DNA of 32,872 nucleotides from the NCBI GenBank assembly GCA_900316515.1, contig ONDE01000022.1:1-32872 (forward strand), read 5' to 3'. Positions 26,084 through 32,872 of the stretch are shown here, in pieces. Position 1 is the stretch's first letter; each line of letters starts with the position of its first letter. A program made the translations under genes and the position numbers. Source of the stretch: an uncultured Bacteroidales bacterium. Lineage in GTDB: Bacteria; Bacteroidota; Bacteroidia; Bacteroidales; P3. Under the pieces are notes generated by a model. The model searched no databases. It saw only the letters and a program-made list of their open reading frames with translations, and was not told where the DNA came from.

Positions 26084-26461
26084 ATGAACAAAAAACACAT
26101 CCTGTTCCCTGCACTGCTGTTTTTCAGCCTCTTAACAGCACCCATTTTTTCGTCTTGCGACAAGGACACCAACTGCTATTTGGATGTTCTGGTGGTCGAA
26201 GAAGGCACGCGTACGCCCGTTTCGAACGTAAAAATCGAGATTACACAGGAGACCGGCGACATCCACGACGAAGGTGAGACCGACATCAAAGGAAAGTATT
26301 CCACCCACTTCCCTGCCCCCGCCATCCTCACCGTCAACGCAAGACTCCTCGCCGATGTCGAGAACAACGGCTACCGCATCGGCAGCACCACCGTGCGCAC
26401 CGCCGACGGCGAGACTGTCACAGCCATCGTCACCCTGTCGTCCGACATATTTTACAAATAG
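26084..26461 (+). CDS. Small lipoprotein with an Ig-like/carboxypeptidase-regulatory-like fold
   Basis: 125 residues. Lipoprotein signal 1-24 with lipobox IFSSC (C25). The mature part (about 32-122) is rich in beta strands: LDVLVVEEGTRTPVSNVKIE, then TDIKGKYSTHF and AILTVNARL. Its pattern of an opening strand with a P-V-x-x-V-x-I turn resembles a carboxypeptidase-regulatory or other Ig-like sandwich. The likely site is the periplasmic face of the outer membrane or the cell surface. The DUF4301 gene starts 16 bp downstream, so the two probably form an operon. Function unknown. Confidence 0.72.
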   Translation: MNKKHILFPALLFFSLLTAPIFSSCDKDTNCYLDVLVVEEGTRTPVSNVKIEITQETGDIHDEGETDIKGKYSTHFPAPAILTVNARLLADVENNGYRIGSTTVRTADGETVTAIVTLSSDIFYK

Positions 26462-26477
26462 CCAAACATCATAGACC

Positions 26478-28004
26478 ATGATATTTAAGCCCACCGGCCA
26501 AGACCTCGCACAGCTCGAAGGTCTTGGTCTTACCATTGAACGTGTCCAGACACAGATCGACAACTTCCGCGAAGGCTTTCCCAAAAGCCACCTCGACGCC
26601 CCAGCCACCCCCGCCAACGGCGGCATACGCGTGCTCGACGACAAGGAGATCACACGCTACGAGCGTCAATACCGCACCCTCGGACGCGACAAGAAACTGC
26701 TGAAATTCGTCCCCGCCTCAGGCGCTGCTACGCGCATGTTCAAAGACCTCTATGCCTTCGCCTCCACCTACTACGGTGTGGCTGCCAACTTCGACAAGGA
26801 GTTCCCCGAGGTCAAGCTCTTCCTCGAAAACATACGCTCCTTCGCCTTCTGGAACGACCTCAAGGCCTGCATGGCCGCTGCCGACCTCGACATCGAGGAC
26901 TACCTCCAGCGCGGCGACTACAGCACCATCATCAACTTCCTCCTCAAGGAGCAGTACCTCGGCTATGGCAGCCTGCCCAAAGGGCTGCTCAAATTCCACC
27001 GCTACGGCGAGGTGCAGCGCACACCCATCGAGGAGCATATCGTCGAGGGTGCCCTCTACGCACGCAACGCCGACGGCACCGTGAACCTCCATTTCACCAT
27101 CTCGCCCGAACACCGTGCCGCTTTCCGCCGCAAGGTCGCCGAGGTGAAGCACTACTATGAGTCCACCTTCGGCATCAAGCTCAAAATCACCTTCTCCGAG
27201 CAGAAACACTACACCGACATCATTGCCGTCGACGAGCAGAACAACCCCGTGCGCGACGACGACGGCCGCCTCGTCTTCCGCCCCGGCGGCCACGGCGCCC
27301 TGATAGAAAACCTCAACGAGCAGCACGCCGACCTCATCTTCATCAAGAACATCGACAATGTGGTGCCCGACTGGATGAAGCACACCACCGTCATCTACAA
27401 GCAGGTCCTCGCCGGCATGCTCCTCGAACTCAAGGCCAAGGTCGACGACGCCATGCGCACCCTCGACGCCCGTCCCGACGACAAGACCGTCAGCAAGCTG
27501 GCCGCCTTCGCCGCCAAGGAACTCAACATCGCCGTCCCCGACGGCTGCACCGCCCGCCAGCTCCACGACCTCCTCAACCGGCCCATGCGCATCTGCGGCA
27601 TGGTCAAGAACCTCGGCGAGCCTGGCGGCGGTCCCTTCTACACCATCGACACCCGCGGCCGCCGCTCGCTCCAGATCGTCGAGTCCGCCCAGGTCAACCA
27701 CAACGACCCGCAGCAGGAAGCACTCTTCCAAGGCTCCACCCACTTCAACCCCGTCGACCTCGTCTGCTGCACCCGCAACTACCGTGGCCGCTACTTCGAC
27801 CTCCGCCGCTATGTCGACCCCAAGACCGGCTTCATCAGCAAGAAAACCAAAGGGGCCGTCACCCTCAAGTCGCAGGAGCTGCCGGGCCTCTGGAACGGCG
27901 CCATGGCCGACTGGATCACCCTCTTCGTCGAGGTCCCCGTGGCCACCTTCAACCCCGTCAAGACCGTCAACGACCTATTAAGAAAAGAGCACCGCGAAGG
28001 CTGA
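26478..28004 (+). CDS. DUF4301 family protein
   Basis: 508 residues, cytoplasmic (no signal). Conserved-looking blocks are KFVPASGAATRMFKDLYAF (76-94), a Gly-rich RPGGHGALIENLNE (about 268-281) followed by LIFIKNIDNVV, then GGGPFYTID, and the end ATFNPVKTVNDLLR. The GHG and hydrophobic-I-x-N-x-DN pattern recalls nucleotide-sugar pyrophosphorylases, so a nucleotidyltransferase-like fold is possible, but this is an inference. The gene uses C-rich codons heavily. Its last codons (REG and TGA) lie in the first copy of a 69-bp tandem repeat, so the native C-terminus may have been altered. It follows the small lipoprotein gene by 16 bp. Confidence 0.85.
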   Translation: MIFKPTGQDLAQLEGLGLTIERVQTQIDNFREGFPKSHLDAPATPANGGIRVLDDKEITRYERQYRTLGRDKKLLKFVPASGAATRMFKDLYAFASTYYGVAANFDKEFPEVKLFLENIRSFAFWNDLKACMAAADLDIEDYLQRGDYSTIINFLLKEQYLGYGSLPKGLLKFHRYGEVQRTPIEEHIVEGALYARNADGTVNLHFTISPEHRAAFRRKVAEVKHYYESTFGIKLKITFSEQKHYTDIIAVDEQNNPVRDDDGRLVFRPGGHGALIENLNEQHADLIFIKNIDNVVPDWMKHTTVIYKQVLAGMLLELKAKVDDAMRTLDARPDDKTVSKLAAFAAKELNIAVPDGCTARQLHDLLNRPMRICGMVKNLGEPGGGPFYTIDTRGRRSLQIVESAQVNHNDPQQEALFQGSTHFNPVDLVCCTRNYRGRYFDLRRYVDPKTGFISKKTKGAVTLKSQELPGLWNGAMADWITLFVEVPVATFNPVKTVNDLLRKEHREG

Positions 28005-28143
28005 GCGGAGAGGGAACTCGTTCACTATCCCGAAGCGCAGCGGGGAAGACGCAGTCACCACCGCGAAGGCTGAGCGGAGAGGGAACTCGTTCACTATCCC
28101 GAAGCGTAGCGGGGAAGACGTAGTCACCACCGCGAAGGCTGAG
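27991..28143. repeat. 69-bp tandem repeat, two full copies and a 15-bp third
   Basis: Copies start at 27991, 28060 and 28129 (ACCGCGAAGGCTGAG each time). The two full copies differ at two positions (C/T in GCGCAGCGG and in GACGCAGTC). The first copy overlaps the end of the DUF4301 gene and supplies its stop codon. The unit is 23 codons long, but stops interrupt it. It shows GC-rich mirror-like segments around CGAAGCGCAGCGGGG. No sign of spacers, so it is not CRISPR. Confidence 0.92.
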
Positions 28144-28290
28144 ATAAATCGCCTTGCCGCTGACGCGGCAGAAATCTAGTAAATCTAGTAAATTATTGCG
28201 CTTCGCGTAATGGTTTGCTTCTTACCGCCGCAGGCGGAAAAAATTTATAAGATTTACAAGATTCCGCGAGCCGAAGGCGTGCAGGCGAAA
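28144..28290. repeat. Hairpin-rich dispersed repeats (copy 2)
   Basis: Contains, in order: a TGCCGC/GCGGCA hairpin (28154-28169), direct repeats of TAAATCTAG, ATTGCGC/GCGTAAT around TTC (28195-28211, one G-U), CCGCC/GGCGG around GCA (28226-28238), and a 37-bp segment (28249-28285) matching 360-396 at 34 of 37 bases. No coding potential was seen. With the tandem repeat it fills the 381-bp gap between the DUF4301 and sigma-factor genes. Confidence 0.7.
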
Positions 28291-28294
28291 CAAG

Positions 28295-28331
28295 AAAAAA
28301 GCCCTTGAAATGTTAAAATTTGGGGGCTTTT
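28295..28331. terminator. Hairpin terminator between DUF4301 and the sigma-factor gene
   Basis: AAAAGCCC (28297-28304) and GGGCTTTT (28324-28331) pair over 8 bp around a 19-base AT-rich loop. Read forward it is followed by only a short T run; read in reverse it is followed by TTTTTT. It most likely ends the DUF4301 transcript, possibly in both directions. Confidence 0.6.
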
Positions 28332-28385
28332 GTCACATTTCGACAAAAAAATGGTACTCTATTATATAGAGGCACACACTTCCTC

Positions 28386-28904
28386 ATGCCGAAGACCGAC
28401 ATACACACCGCCGACAGCACCGTCGACATGCTGCTGCGCCACCGACACTTCATCTGGTGGCTCTGCCTGCGTCATGCCCTTGGCGAGGTGGCCTATGGCG
28501 GCGACCTGGTGCAGGAGGTCTTCGCCGTGCTGAGCCGCTGCCACCCGCAGCTGCCGCCCGACGCCAGCCCCAGGGTGGAGCGTGCATGGCTACGCACAGC
28601 CACACGCAATGTGCTCAACCATCTGAGCCGACGTCCTGTGGTACCCACAGTGCCTCTGACCGCAAAACACGACCATGCCGAGGACGACGGCTACCGCCGT
28701 CGGCACGAGCTGGTCGACGAACTGGCCGCCTACCTCGACGACGACGAACACCAGCTGCTGCAGCTCCACCTCGACGGTTTCTCCAACGACGAGATAGCCA
28801 TCATCCTCGGCATCAAGGCCGACGCCGTGCGCCAGCGCATGCACCGCATCGTCGGCAAGATGCGCGCCACATACGAAAAACTTTATAACACCCACATACA
28901 ATGA
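28386..28904 (+). CDS. ECF-type RNA polymerase sigma factor
   Basis: 172 residues from the ATG at 28386. Region 2 spans about 13-82, with GGDLVQEVFAVL (38-49) in the place of the usual D-x-x-Q-E-x-F core and AWLRTATRNVLNHLSRR (67-83). Region 4 spans about 112-165, with a helix-turn-helix FSNDEIAIILGIKADAVRQR (132-151). There is no region 1.1 or region 3, as in ECF sigma factors. Its stop overlaps the start of the next gene (ATGA at 28901-28904), which encodes a short membrane protein placed where an anti-sigma factor is expected. The operon probably includes its own control, but no promoter could be recognised; an ECF promoter would not match the housekeeping consensus. Confidence 0.9.
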   Translation: MPKTDIHTADSTVDMLLRHRHFIWWLCLRHALGEVAYGGDLVQEVFAVLSRCHPQLPPDASPRVERAWLRTATRNVLNHLSRRPVVPTVPLTAKHDHAEDDGYRRRHELVDELAAYLDDDEHQLLQLHLDGFSNDEIAIILGIKADAVRQRMHRIVGKMRATYEKLYNTHIQ

Positions 28905-29173
28905 ACGAGCAAGAAATCACCCTCCTCCTCGAGAGCCTGCGTCGGCAGCAGCCGCGACCGGCCGACTCGCGTCTGCTCGATGCCATCGGCGGCTACCGCC
29001 GCTGGGGTCGCAGCGTAAGGCGCTGGCGCGCCCTCGCCGCCATCCTCGCGCTGGCCGGCATCACAGCGACCACCGCGGTCATCGTGCCCCAGCCGCGCTA
29101 CGCATTTGTTGAAGGCTCCACGTCGGCCACCGTCGCCTGCCAGCATGTAGACTTAATACTCGCCAAAGCATGA
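28901..29173 (+). CDS. Short single-pass membrane protein, possible anti-sigma factor
   Basis: 90 residues. An N-terminal part of about 40 residues rich in Arg, Gln and Leu (MNEQEITLLLESLRRQQ, GGYRRWGRSVRRWR) is followed by one membrane segment (about 43-62) and a short outer tail. By the positive-inside rule the N-terminus is cytoplasmic, which fits an anti-sigma layout. It is far shorter than FecR-type anti-sigma factors and lacks a zinc-binding ZAS motif (no H-x3-C-x2-C). It overlaps the sigma gene and the next gene by 4 bp at each end (ATGA twice). The anti-sigma role comes from position only. Confidence 0.7.
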   Translation: MNEQEITLLLESLRRQQPRPADSRLLDAIGGYRRWGRSVRRWRALAAILALAGITATTAVIVPQPRYAFVEGSTSATVACQHVDLILAKA

Positions 29174-29646
29174 AACGCCGCATCCTTCCCTTCTGTCTCG
29201 CAACCCTGCTGTGCGTCGCCGCCGTGGTGGTATGGAAATACCGCGCAACAATATTCCGCAACGGCGACGTCAGCGAGCTATACCTCCGCTATGCCGACAC
29301 AGAGGGAATCGATGCCACCTTCATCAAAGACTTCCATGTCAACGACACCGTCTACGTCGACGTCACACTGCTGCAGGCTACAGACTCCGCAGGGTGGGAG
29401 ATGCTCATATCCGACTTTATGATTAGACGGGAGTCCCTTACTGGCAGTTCCAATCATGTATTTTTCCGTTTGGCAAAGAAAGGACATTCCGACAGACAAA
29501 TAGACACTGTGGCAGGAAACAACGACTTAATAGTAACTGACGATGGAATACAGACAATCAGCATATTCCATTTAAACAACAAAACAAATTCCCGTTCAAT
29601 AATAACCAAAAACACAAAAAAGTTAAACCCAAATTTAAAACAATGA
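29170..29646 (+). CDS. Membrane-anchored or exported protein of the sigma-factor operon
   Basis: 158 residues. N-terminal KRR and a hydrophobic segment (about 5-22, LPFCLATLLCVAAVVVW) without a clear cleavage site suggest a type II anchor with a periplasmic domain. The outer part (about 40-135) has beta-strand character (FIKDFHVNDTVYVDVTLLQA). The C-terminal 25 residues are polar, rich in Asn, Lys and Thr. No family recognised. Base composition changes inside the gene: 29221-29280 is 58% GC (35 of 60) and 29521-29580 is 33% (20 of 60). It starts by an ATGA overlap with the preceding gene; a lipoprotein gene follows 4 bp after its stop. Confidence 0.7.
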   Translation: MKRRILPFCLATLLCVAAVVVWKYRATIFRNGDVSELYLRYADTEGIDATFIKDFHVNDTVYVDVTLLQATDSAGWEMLISDFMIRRESLTGSSNHVFFRLAKKGHSDRQIDTVAGNNDLIVTDDGIQTISIFHLNNKTNSRSIITKNTKKLNPNLKQ

Positions 29647-29650
29647 AGTC

Positions 29651-30055
29651 ATGAAGAAAAATTTCATCACACTTTTTGCTCTACTGAGCATGATGGCCGT
29701 TTCGTGCCAAAAGGAAAACTTTACTGAATTAGTACCTATGGATGCCAGCGATGTCACAAACTTTTCTTTGAGCTACACCATTGACGGGGCCTCCCACCAC
29801 ACTGTTTTCCATAGCAATGCCGAGCGTCTTGCTTTCATTCGGCGTCTAGTGGCGCTTGCCGGAGAAGGATACAACATCAGCATTGCCGACGGCAACACCA
29901 CCATCACTCGCACCTCAAAGGAAAAGGTTACCTTTACAACAACATCTCCAGAGGAAGCTGCTTCTTGGGCAGACAAAATGATACAACAAGGATACGAGGT
30001 CGAGATTATTTTTGACGAAGAAACAGGGACTTATACCTGCATAGCCGTCAAGTGA
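29651..30055 (+). CDS. Lipoprotein of the sigma-factor operon
   Basis: 134 residues. Lipoprotein signal 1-18 with the Cys at 19 (MAVSCQK). The mature part carries FSLSYTIDGASHHTVFHSNAE (38-58), a helix RLAFIRRLVALAGEGYNI, strands TTITRTSKEKVTFTT, then SPEEAASWADKMIQQGYEV, and an EIIFDEETGTYTCIAVK end. It resembles a small alpha-beta domain with a helix near the end. No known family recognised. It is the last gene of the sigma-factor operon, 4 bp after the preceding stop. As the operon's envelope component it could be a target or a sensor of the sigma system. A structured repeat follows. Confidence 0.75.
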   Translation: MKKNFITLFALLSMMAVSCQKENFTELVPMDASDVTNFSLSYTIDGASHHTVFHSNAERLAFIRRLVALAGEGYNISIADGNTTITRTSKEKVTFTTTSPEEAASWADKMIQQGYEVEIIFDEETGTYTCIAVK

Positions 30056-30061
30056 ATAATC

Positions 30062-30179
30062 AAAAAAGGATGGTGCCCTTGCAGGGAGAGCCAAAACACA
30101 TAACAATAAGAAAGCTCTTCCTTGCCTACAGGCACCACCTTCGCAGAGCAACCAACTCCGCACAATATCAACGTCATAT
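30062..30179. repeat. Structured direct repeat, copy A
   Basis: Positions 30081-30179 are identical over 99 bases to 32774-32872; the preceding 19 bases (from the A run at 30062) are related but diverged. The element folds: GGTGCC (30073-30078) pairs with GGCACC (30131-30136 region) and GCAGGGAGAGC with GCTCTTCCTTGC, around an A-rich loop of about 20 bases. Downstream comes a conserved GCAGAGCAACCAACTCCGCA. It lies between the sigma-factor operon and an unknown secreted protein, 64 bp before that gene. Confidence 0.95.
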
Positions 30180-30193
30180 CGTTATTATTGTGC
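30160..30193. other. Long imperfect hairpin at the end of copy A
   Basis: GCACAATA and TATTGTGC are perfect reverse complements, with inner arms AACG and CGTT. Together they make a 14-bp stem with one 2-base mismatch, around the loop TCATAT. The left arm lies in the 99-bp repeat; the right arm lies just beyond the point where copy B is cut by the window edge. It may act as a terminator without a T tract, an operator, or the end of a mobile element. Confidence 0.7.
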
Positions 30194-30243
30194 AGCAGGT
30201 GTGTCGGTAAAACAACAATGACAAACCAACAAAAAACAACACC

Positions 30244-31566
30244 ATGAAAAAAGCATTAATATTTATATCAATAGTGTTCATCCCTCTTTTCCATATTCAT
30301 AGCCAAGAGAGAACAGACCAGTTGTATGCCATGTATAGTGAGAATTCAATTATTCGTGAATTGAGTCAAACAAAGTGGGTGGTGTATAGCGAGCTTGACA
30401 GTCCGTCATTCTCTGTTGTGGAGGATGGTAACCCCCTCGTGGATTTTATTTTCCTACCTAAAGAGTTTAAATCAGTTTCTGACTTTACAATTTTAGACAA
30501 TCATGTATATTTCTGCGGTATGCTACATAGTGGAGTGCCGGTGATGGGCAAGTTTTTCTTATATGCCTTCCCAAGTACCACGATACACTATAGTGAGATA
30601 ACGGGTGTCGATACTCTGACTGCAATTAAAGTCTGGGACACCTATTTATTTCCTCCCAAAAGTACGACAATTCATGTATTAATGCTGGGTAAAAAAAACA
30701 ACACGGGTATCTTTGTTGATGCCATGTCGGTTATAAGTGGGGGCTGGAATACCTGTTACATCACATTGCGTACAAAAGATGGCCACACCGTGTTTCACGA
30801 TGATATCGACCTGCTCGACAAATATGCTGTTTTGGCATCGCACAATTCAGAGCAACAATCTCCAGAGACCCCATCTCCGTCTACATATGGAACGGGTTAC
30901 GTTTGGTATATAAAAAAACCGACTCCCCCATATGTCCATTTTTTGACATTTCAAGAATATTTTTCCATACCATACGTAGAACCCACAAAGCAGCTTAGAC
31001 TCACTGCATGTGAGGGCAACGCCTGCGTTGCAGCCGCCTTGGCATACAAAGAAATTGATAATTCCCTTTCTCCAGGCATACACGTTTACGGTTTTAATTA
31101 TCCTAACAACATAGAGACCATCCGACTTGTGGAAGAAATAGACCATGAAACATTGAGGGATTTAAGTTACGACAAGTCAAAGAAAAAGACAGAACTTCTT
31201 GTACAATACAACAATGCCACATCTAGCGACAGCCGTATTTACACACTAACCCAAGCAACCCTACCTTGGACCTCAGTAATAGGTCGTTCTTATCTCGGAC
31301 ACAAAATCAACTCACTTATAACTCAGTCGTACAATAGTGAGCATTTCATCGGTTCTGGTGTGGATATAAGCGATCACACGGGTTTAAATATTTACCGTTA
31401 CAAAAACACAAACCATGAGTGTTCCGAAATGATATACCGCAATGCGAGAGACATCGATAGAAGACCTAAAAACGATGGCCAAAAAACATATGAAGTAATC
31501 TTCCACCCAGATATAACAGCACTTCCAATCGAGAAAAAGACTGCAATAATAACCATATGTGAATAA
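30244..31566 (+). CDS. Secreted protein of unknown function (440 residues)
   Basis: Signal peptide 1-20 (LIFISIVFIPLFHIHS, cleaved before QERTDQ). The mature part is about 420 residues with repeated strand-turn patterns such as LDNHVYFCGMLHSGVPVMGKFF (partly), AIKVWDTYLF, CYITLRTKDGHTVFHDDI and IHVYGFNYPNNIETIRLVEE. These could be blades of a beta-propeller, but the repeats are too weak to count. No T9SS sorting domain is visible at the C-terminus (ends KKTAIITICE). No family recognised. Composition is more AT-rich than most of the window (31201-31260 is 45% GC). The next gene starts 18 bp downstream, so the two form a pair, bracketed by the 99-bp repeats. Confidence 0.75.
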   Translation: MKKALIFISIVFIPLFHIHSQERTDQLYAMYSENSIIRELSQTKWVVYSELDSPSFSVVEDGNPLVDFIFLPKEFKSVSDFTILDNHVYFCGMLHSGVPVMGKFFLYAFPSTTIHYSEITGVDTLTAIKVWDTYLFPPKSTTIHVLMLGKKNNTGIFVDAMSVISGGWNTCYITLRTKDGHTVFHDDIDLLDKYAVLASHNSEQQSPETPSPSTYGTGYVWYIKKPTPPYVHFLTFQEYFSIPYVEPTKQLRLTACEGNACVAAALAYKEIDNSLSPGIHVYGFNYPNNIETIRLVEEIDHETLRDLSYDKSKKKTELLVQYNNATSSDSRIYTLTQATLPWTSVIGRSYLGHKINSLITQSYNSEHFIGSGVDISDHTGLNIYRYKNTNHECSEMIYRNARDIDRRPKNDGQKTYEVIFHPDITALPIEKKTAIITICE

Positions 31567-31584
31567 CCCTTAATATCAACTGAT

Positions 31585-32658
31585 ATGAAAAAGACATTAT
31601 TACTATTAGTGGCAGCGACAATATGGTCGGCCACGTGCGCACAGGATACCATCCACACGACACAGCCTTTTGACAACTACTACCACCCGTACTGGCACAA
31701 CATTAATCTCGGGGACACTGTGATTTGCGACATTCCTGTTGAATGGGACAGCGTCAACCTGCACGGCCTCGTGTACAACACTCCTGAGCCAATCACAATC
31801 CACGGTGTCGCCGTTGCCGTCGACTTGAAATACCCGTCAATGTGTTTCAACGATTGGACATGGGACTCGGTAAGACATTGTTGGGTTGGCAACAACCCCA
31901 ACGGATATTATGACAGTTTCGGAGAGTGGCATTTGATTGGCGACTCATCGTTGAATGAATCATACATGGATTTTTATATAATGAACATTGGGCATGTCAG
32001 TGTGAACCAAGTAAGCGACAAAGCCCGACTACACATGAAATTCGACACCGTGTCATACTATCTCAATCAGGAATTGACCGACAGATATCAATGGCCATTC
32101 ACATGCAAGACACTTCCCGTATATGAGAAATATTTCAAAAAACCCCCCGTGGTATCTGAGAAATTCTATCTAGTCGGTGACAACCATTCTGATGCTGAAT
32201 GCATACACGGCAATGGGAAATATCCGGCAATCTGGTTTTCGGGAGTAAGCATCGACAACGGCACCGTCTTGCAACGCAGGGTAATCTATTGGAGGAATGA
32301 AGACCGCTGGGAAGAAAAGGCTGGAGAGCAATGGATATGGCTTTTCCCCATCCTGACGCCAAACCCCGATTCGTCGTTCTATGAGCCTGACGACAGCACA
32401 CAAATCTCAATTCAAATGAATGTTTGGGAACGCTATGTTAGTCTGCAACCAAACCCAGCTTCCACTGAGGCGACAGTTCTGTCAAGCTTTGGGCTGTCAG
32501 TAATCGAGGTATTTGACATGGCAGGCTCACGCGTTATGGAGAAGAGGGCCTCGGGCCTCACGGCCAAACTCGACGTCGCCACCCTGCCCCGCGGCACCTA
32601 CATCGTCCGCATACACACCCCAATGGGCACCGCCTCGCGCAAGCTGATACTGCAATAG
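31585..32658 (+). CDS. T9SS-secreted protein of unknown function with type A sorting domain
   Basis: 357 residues. Signal peptide 1-18 or so (LLLLVAATIWSATCAQ). The mature part (about 20-280) has many Trp, Tyr, Asp and Asn residues (NNPNGYYDSFGEWHLIGDSS) and matches no family I know. Residues about 285-357 are a type A T9SS sorting domain: VSLQPNPASTEATV, VIEVFDMAGSRVM, LPRGTYIVRIHT and final RKLILQ. It should be exported by Sec, moved by T9SS and attached to the surface. The DNA for the last ~45 codons is much richer in GC (67-70%) than the preceding part (40-48%), suggesting a mosaic gene. Paired with the preceding gene, 18 bp apart. Confidence 0.85.
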   Translation: MKKTLLLLVAATIWSATCAQDTIHTTQPFDNYYHPYWHNINLGDTVICDIPVEWDSVNLHGLVYNTPEPITIHGVAVAVDLKYPSMCFNDWTWDSVRHCWVGNNPNGYYDSFGEWHLIGDSSLNESYMDFYIMNIGHVSVNQVSDKARLHMKFDTVSYYLNQELTDRYQWPFTCKTLPVYEKYFKKPPVVSEKFYLVGDNHSDAECIHGNGKYPAIWFSGVSIDNGTVLQRRVIYWRNEDRWEEKAGEQWIWLFPILTPNPDSSFYEPDDSTQISIQMNVWERYVSLQPNPASTEATVLSSFGLSVIEVFDMAGSRVMEKRASGLTAKLDVATLPRGTYIVRIHTPMGTASRKLILQ

Positions 32659-32730
32659 GTTTTACATTACAAAAATATTACGTAAACAACGGAAGAATTA
32701 CGAAAACGTTTCTGTGATTCACCCAAGGAT

Positions 32731-32752
32731 GCTCCGCACGCTCCGGCGGAGC
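32731..32752. other. Hairpin after the T9SS substrate gene
   Basis: GCTCCGC (32731-32737) and GCGGAGC (32746-32752) pair over 7 bp around an 8-base loop, 72 bp after the stop. It is followed by CTAAAAAA and no T tract, so a terminator role on the forward strand is doubtful. It lies directly before repeat copy B. Confidence 0.45.
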
Positions 32753-32754
32753 CT

Positions 32755-32872
32755 AAAAAAGAAGGGAGCCTCCGCAGGGAGAGCCAAAACACATAACAAT
32801 AAGAAAGCTCTTCCTTGCCTACAGGCACCACCTTCGCAGAGCAACCAACTCCGCACAATATCAACGTCATAT
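32755..32872. repeat. Structured direct repeat, copy B (cut by the window edge)
   Basis: Starts with the same A run as copy A and lies exactly 2693 bp from it throughout. 32774-32872 is identical to 30081-30179. The diverged 5' part changes GGTGCC to GGAGCC, which weakens the lower stem by one pair, while the upper stem is unchanged. The right end of the element is outside the window, so its full length and the gene that follows are unknown. Confidence 0.93.

Noticed and set aside
26718..27743. Open frame of 341 codons antisense to the DUF4301 gene
   Set aside because: Val/Gly/Glu/Asp-rich shadow of C-rich codons; DUF4301 has conserved blocks and operon context.
27991..28290. CRISPR-like appearance of the repeats
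   Set aside because: The units are directly abutting 69-mers without spacers, and no cas gene is nearby.
32667..32870. Reverse-strand frame of 67 codons over repeat copy B
   Set aside because: The same frame in copy A ends after about 42 codons in unrelated sequence, so the shared part reflects the repeat and not a conserved protein.

Overview
The window looks like chromosome from a Bacteroidota bacterium, most likely of the order Bacteroidales. The signs are repeated TAnnTTTG promoter boxes (two with a TTTG exactly 19 bp upstream), start codons without Shine-Dalgarno sequences, a fused SecDF, a SusC-like TonB-dependent receptor with a carboxypeptidase-regulatory-like N-terminus, type IX secretion (T9SS) sorting domains and a PorV-family protein. 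I cannot name a genus. No rRNA, tRNA, IS element, phage module or CRISPR array was seen.

Layout. 1-69: 5' end of a reverse-strand gene cut by the window edge. 70-464: repeat-rich intergenic DNA. 465-2434 (+): tight operon of beta-carbonic anhydrase, GNAT acetyltransferase, cupin and an ABM-domain lipoprotein. 2554-5469 (-): T9SS-exported M14 zinc carboxypeptidase. 5680-8499 (-): pnp and rpsO in the classical order, but split by a terminator and a second promoter. 8647-9511 (-): greA and a HIT protein. 9606-22997 (-): a 13.4-kb run of five closely spaced genes in transcription order: secDF, a small acidic membrane protein, a TonB-dependent receptor, a 1665-residue exoprotein and a PorV/PorQ-family outer-membrane protein, closed by a strong terminator. 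23131-23844 (+): radC, divergent from secDF and overlapping folB tail to tail by 4 bp. 23841-26000 (-): secreted cyclophilin, pheS, folB. 26084-28004 (+): small lipoprotein and a DUF4301 protein. 28005-28385: tandem and dispersed repeats. 28386-30055 (+): ECF sigma factor, two single-pass membrane proteins and a lipoprotein, the first three joined by ATGA overlaps. 30056-32872: two secreted proteins of unknown function, the second with a T9SS sorting domain, bracketed by identical 99-bp structured repeats.

How the parts fit. Much of the window serves the cell envelope. SecDF drives Sec export of the signal-peptide proteins; T9SS substrates then cross the outer membrane. Placing secDF upstream of a receptor, exoprotein and PorV-like set suggests co-expression of inner-membrane export with an outer-membrane assembly or uptake complex. 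The least explained parts are that operon, the small sigma-factor operon, and the repeat-bracketed, more AT-rich stretch from about 29.4 kb onward. Housekeeping genes (pnp, rpsO, greA, pheS, folB, radC) show no damage.
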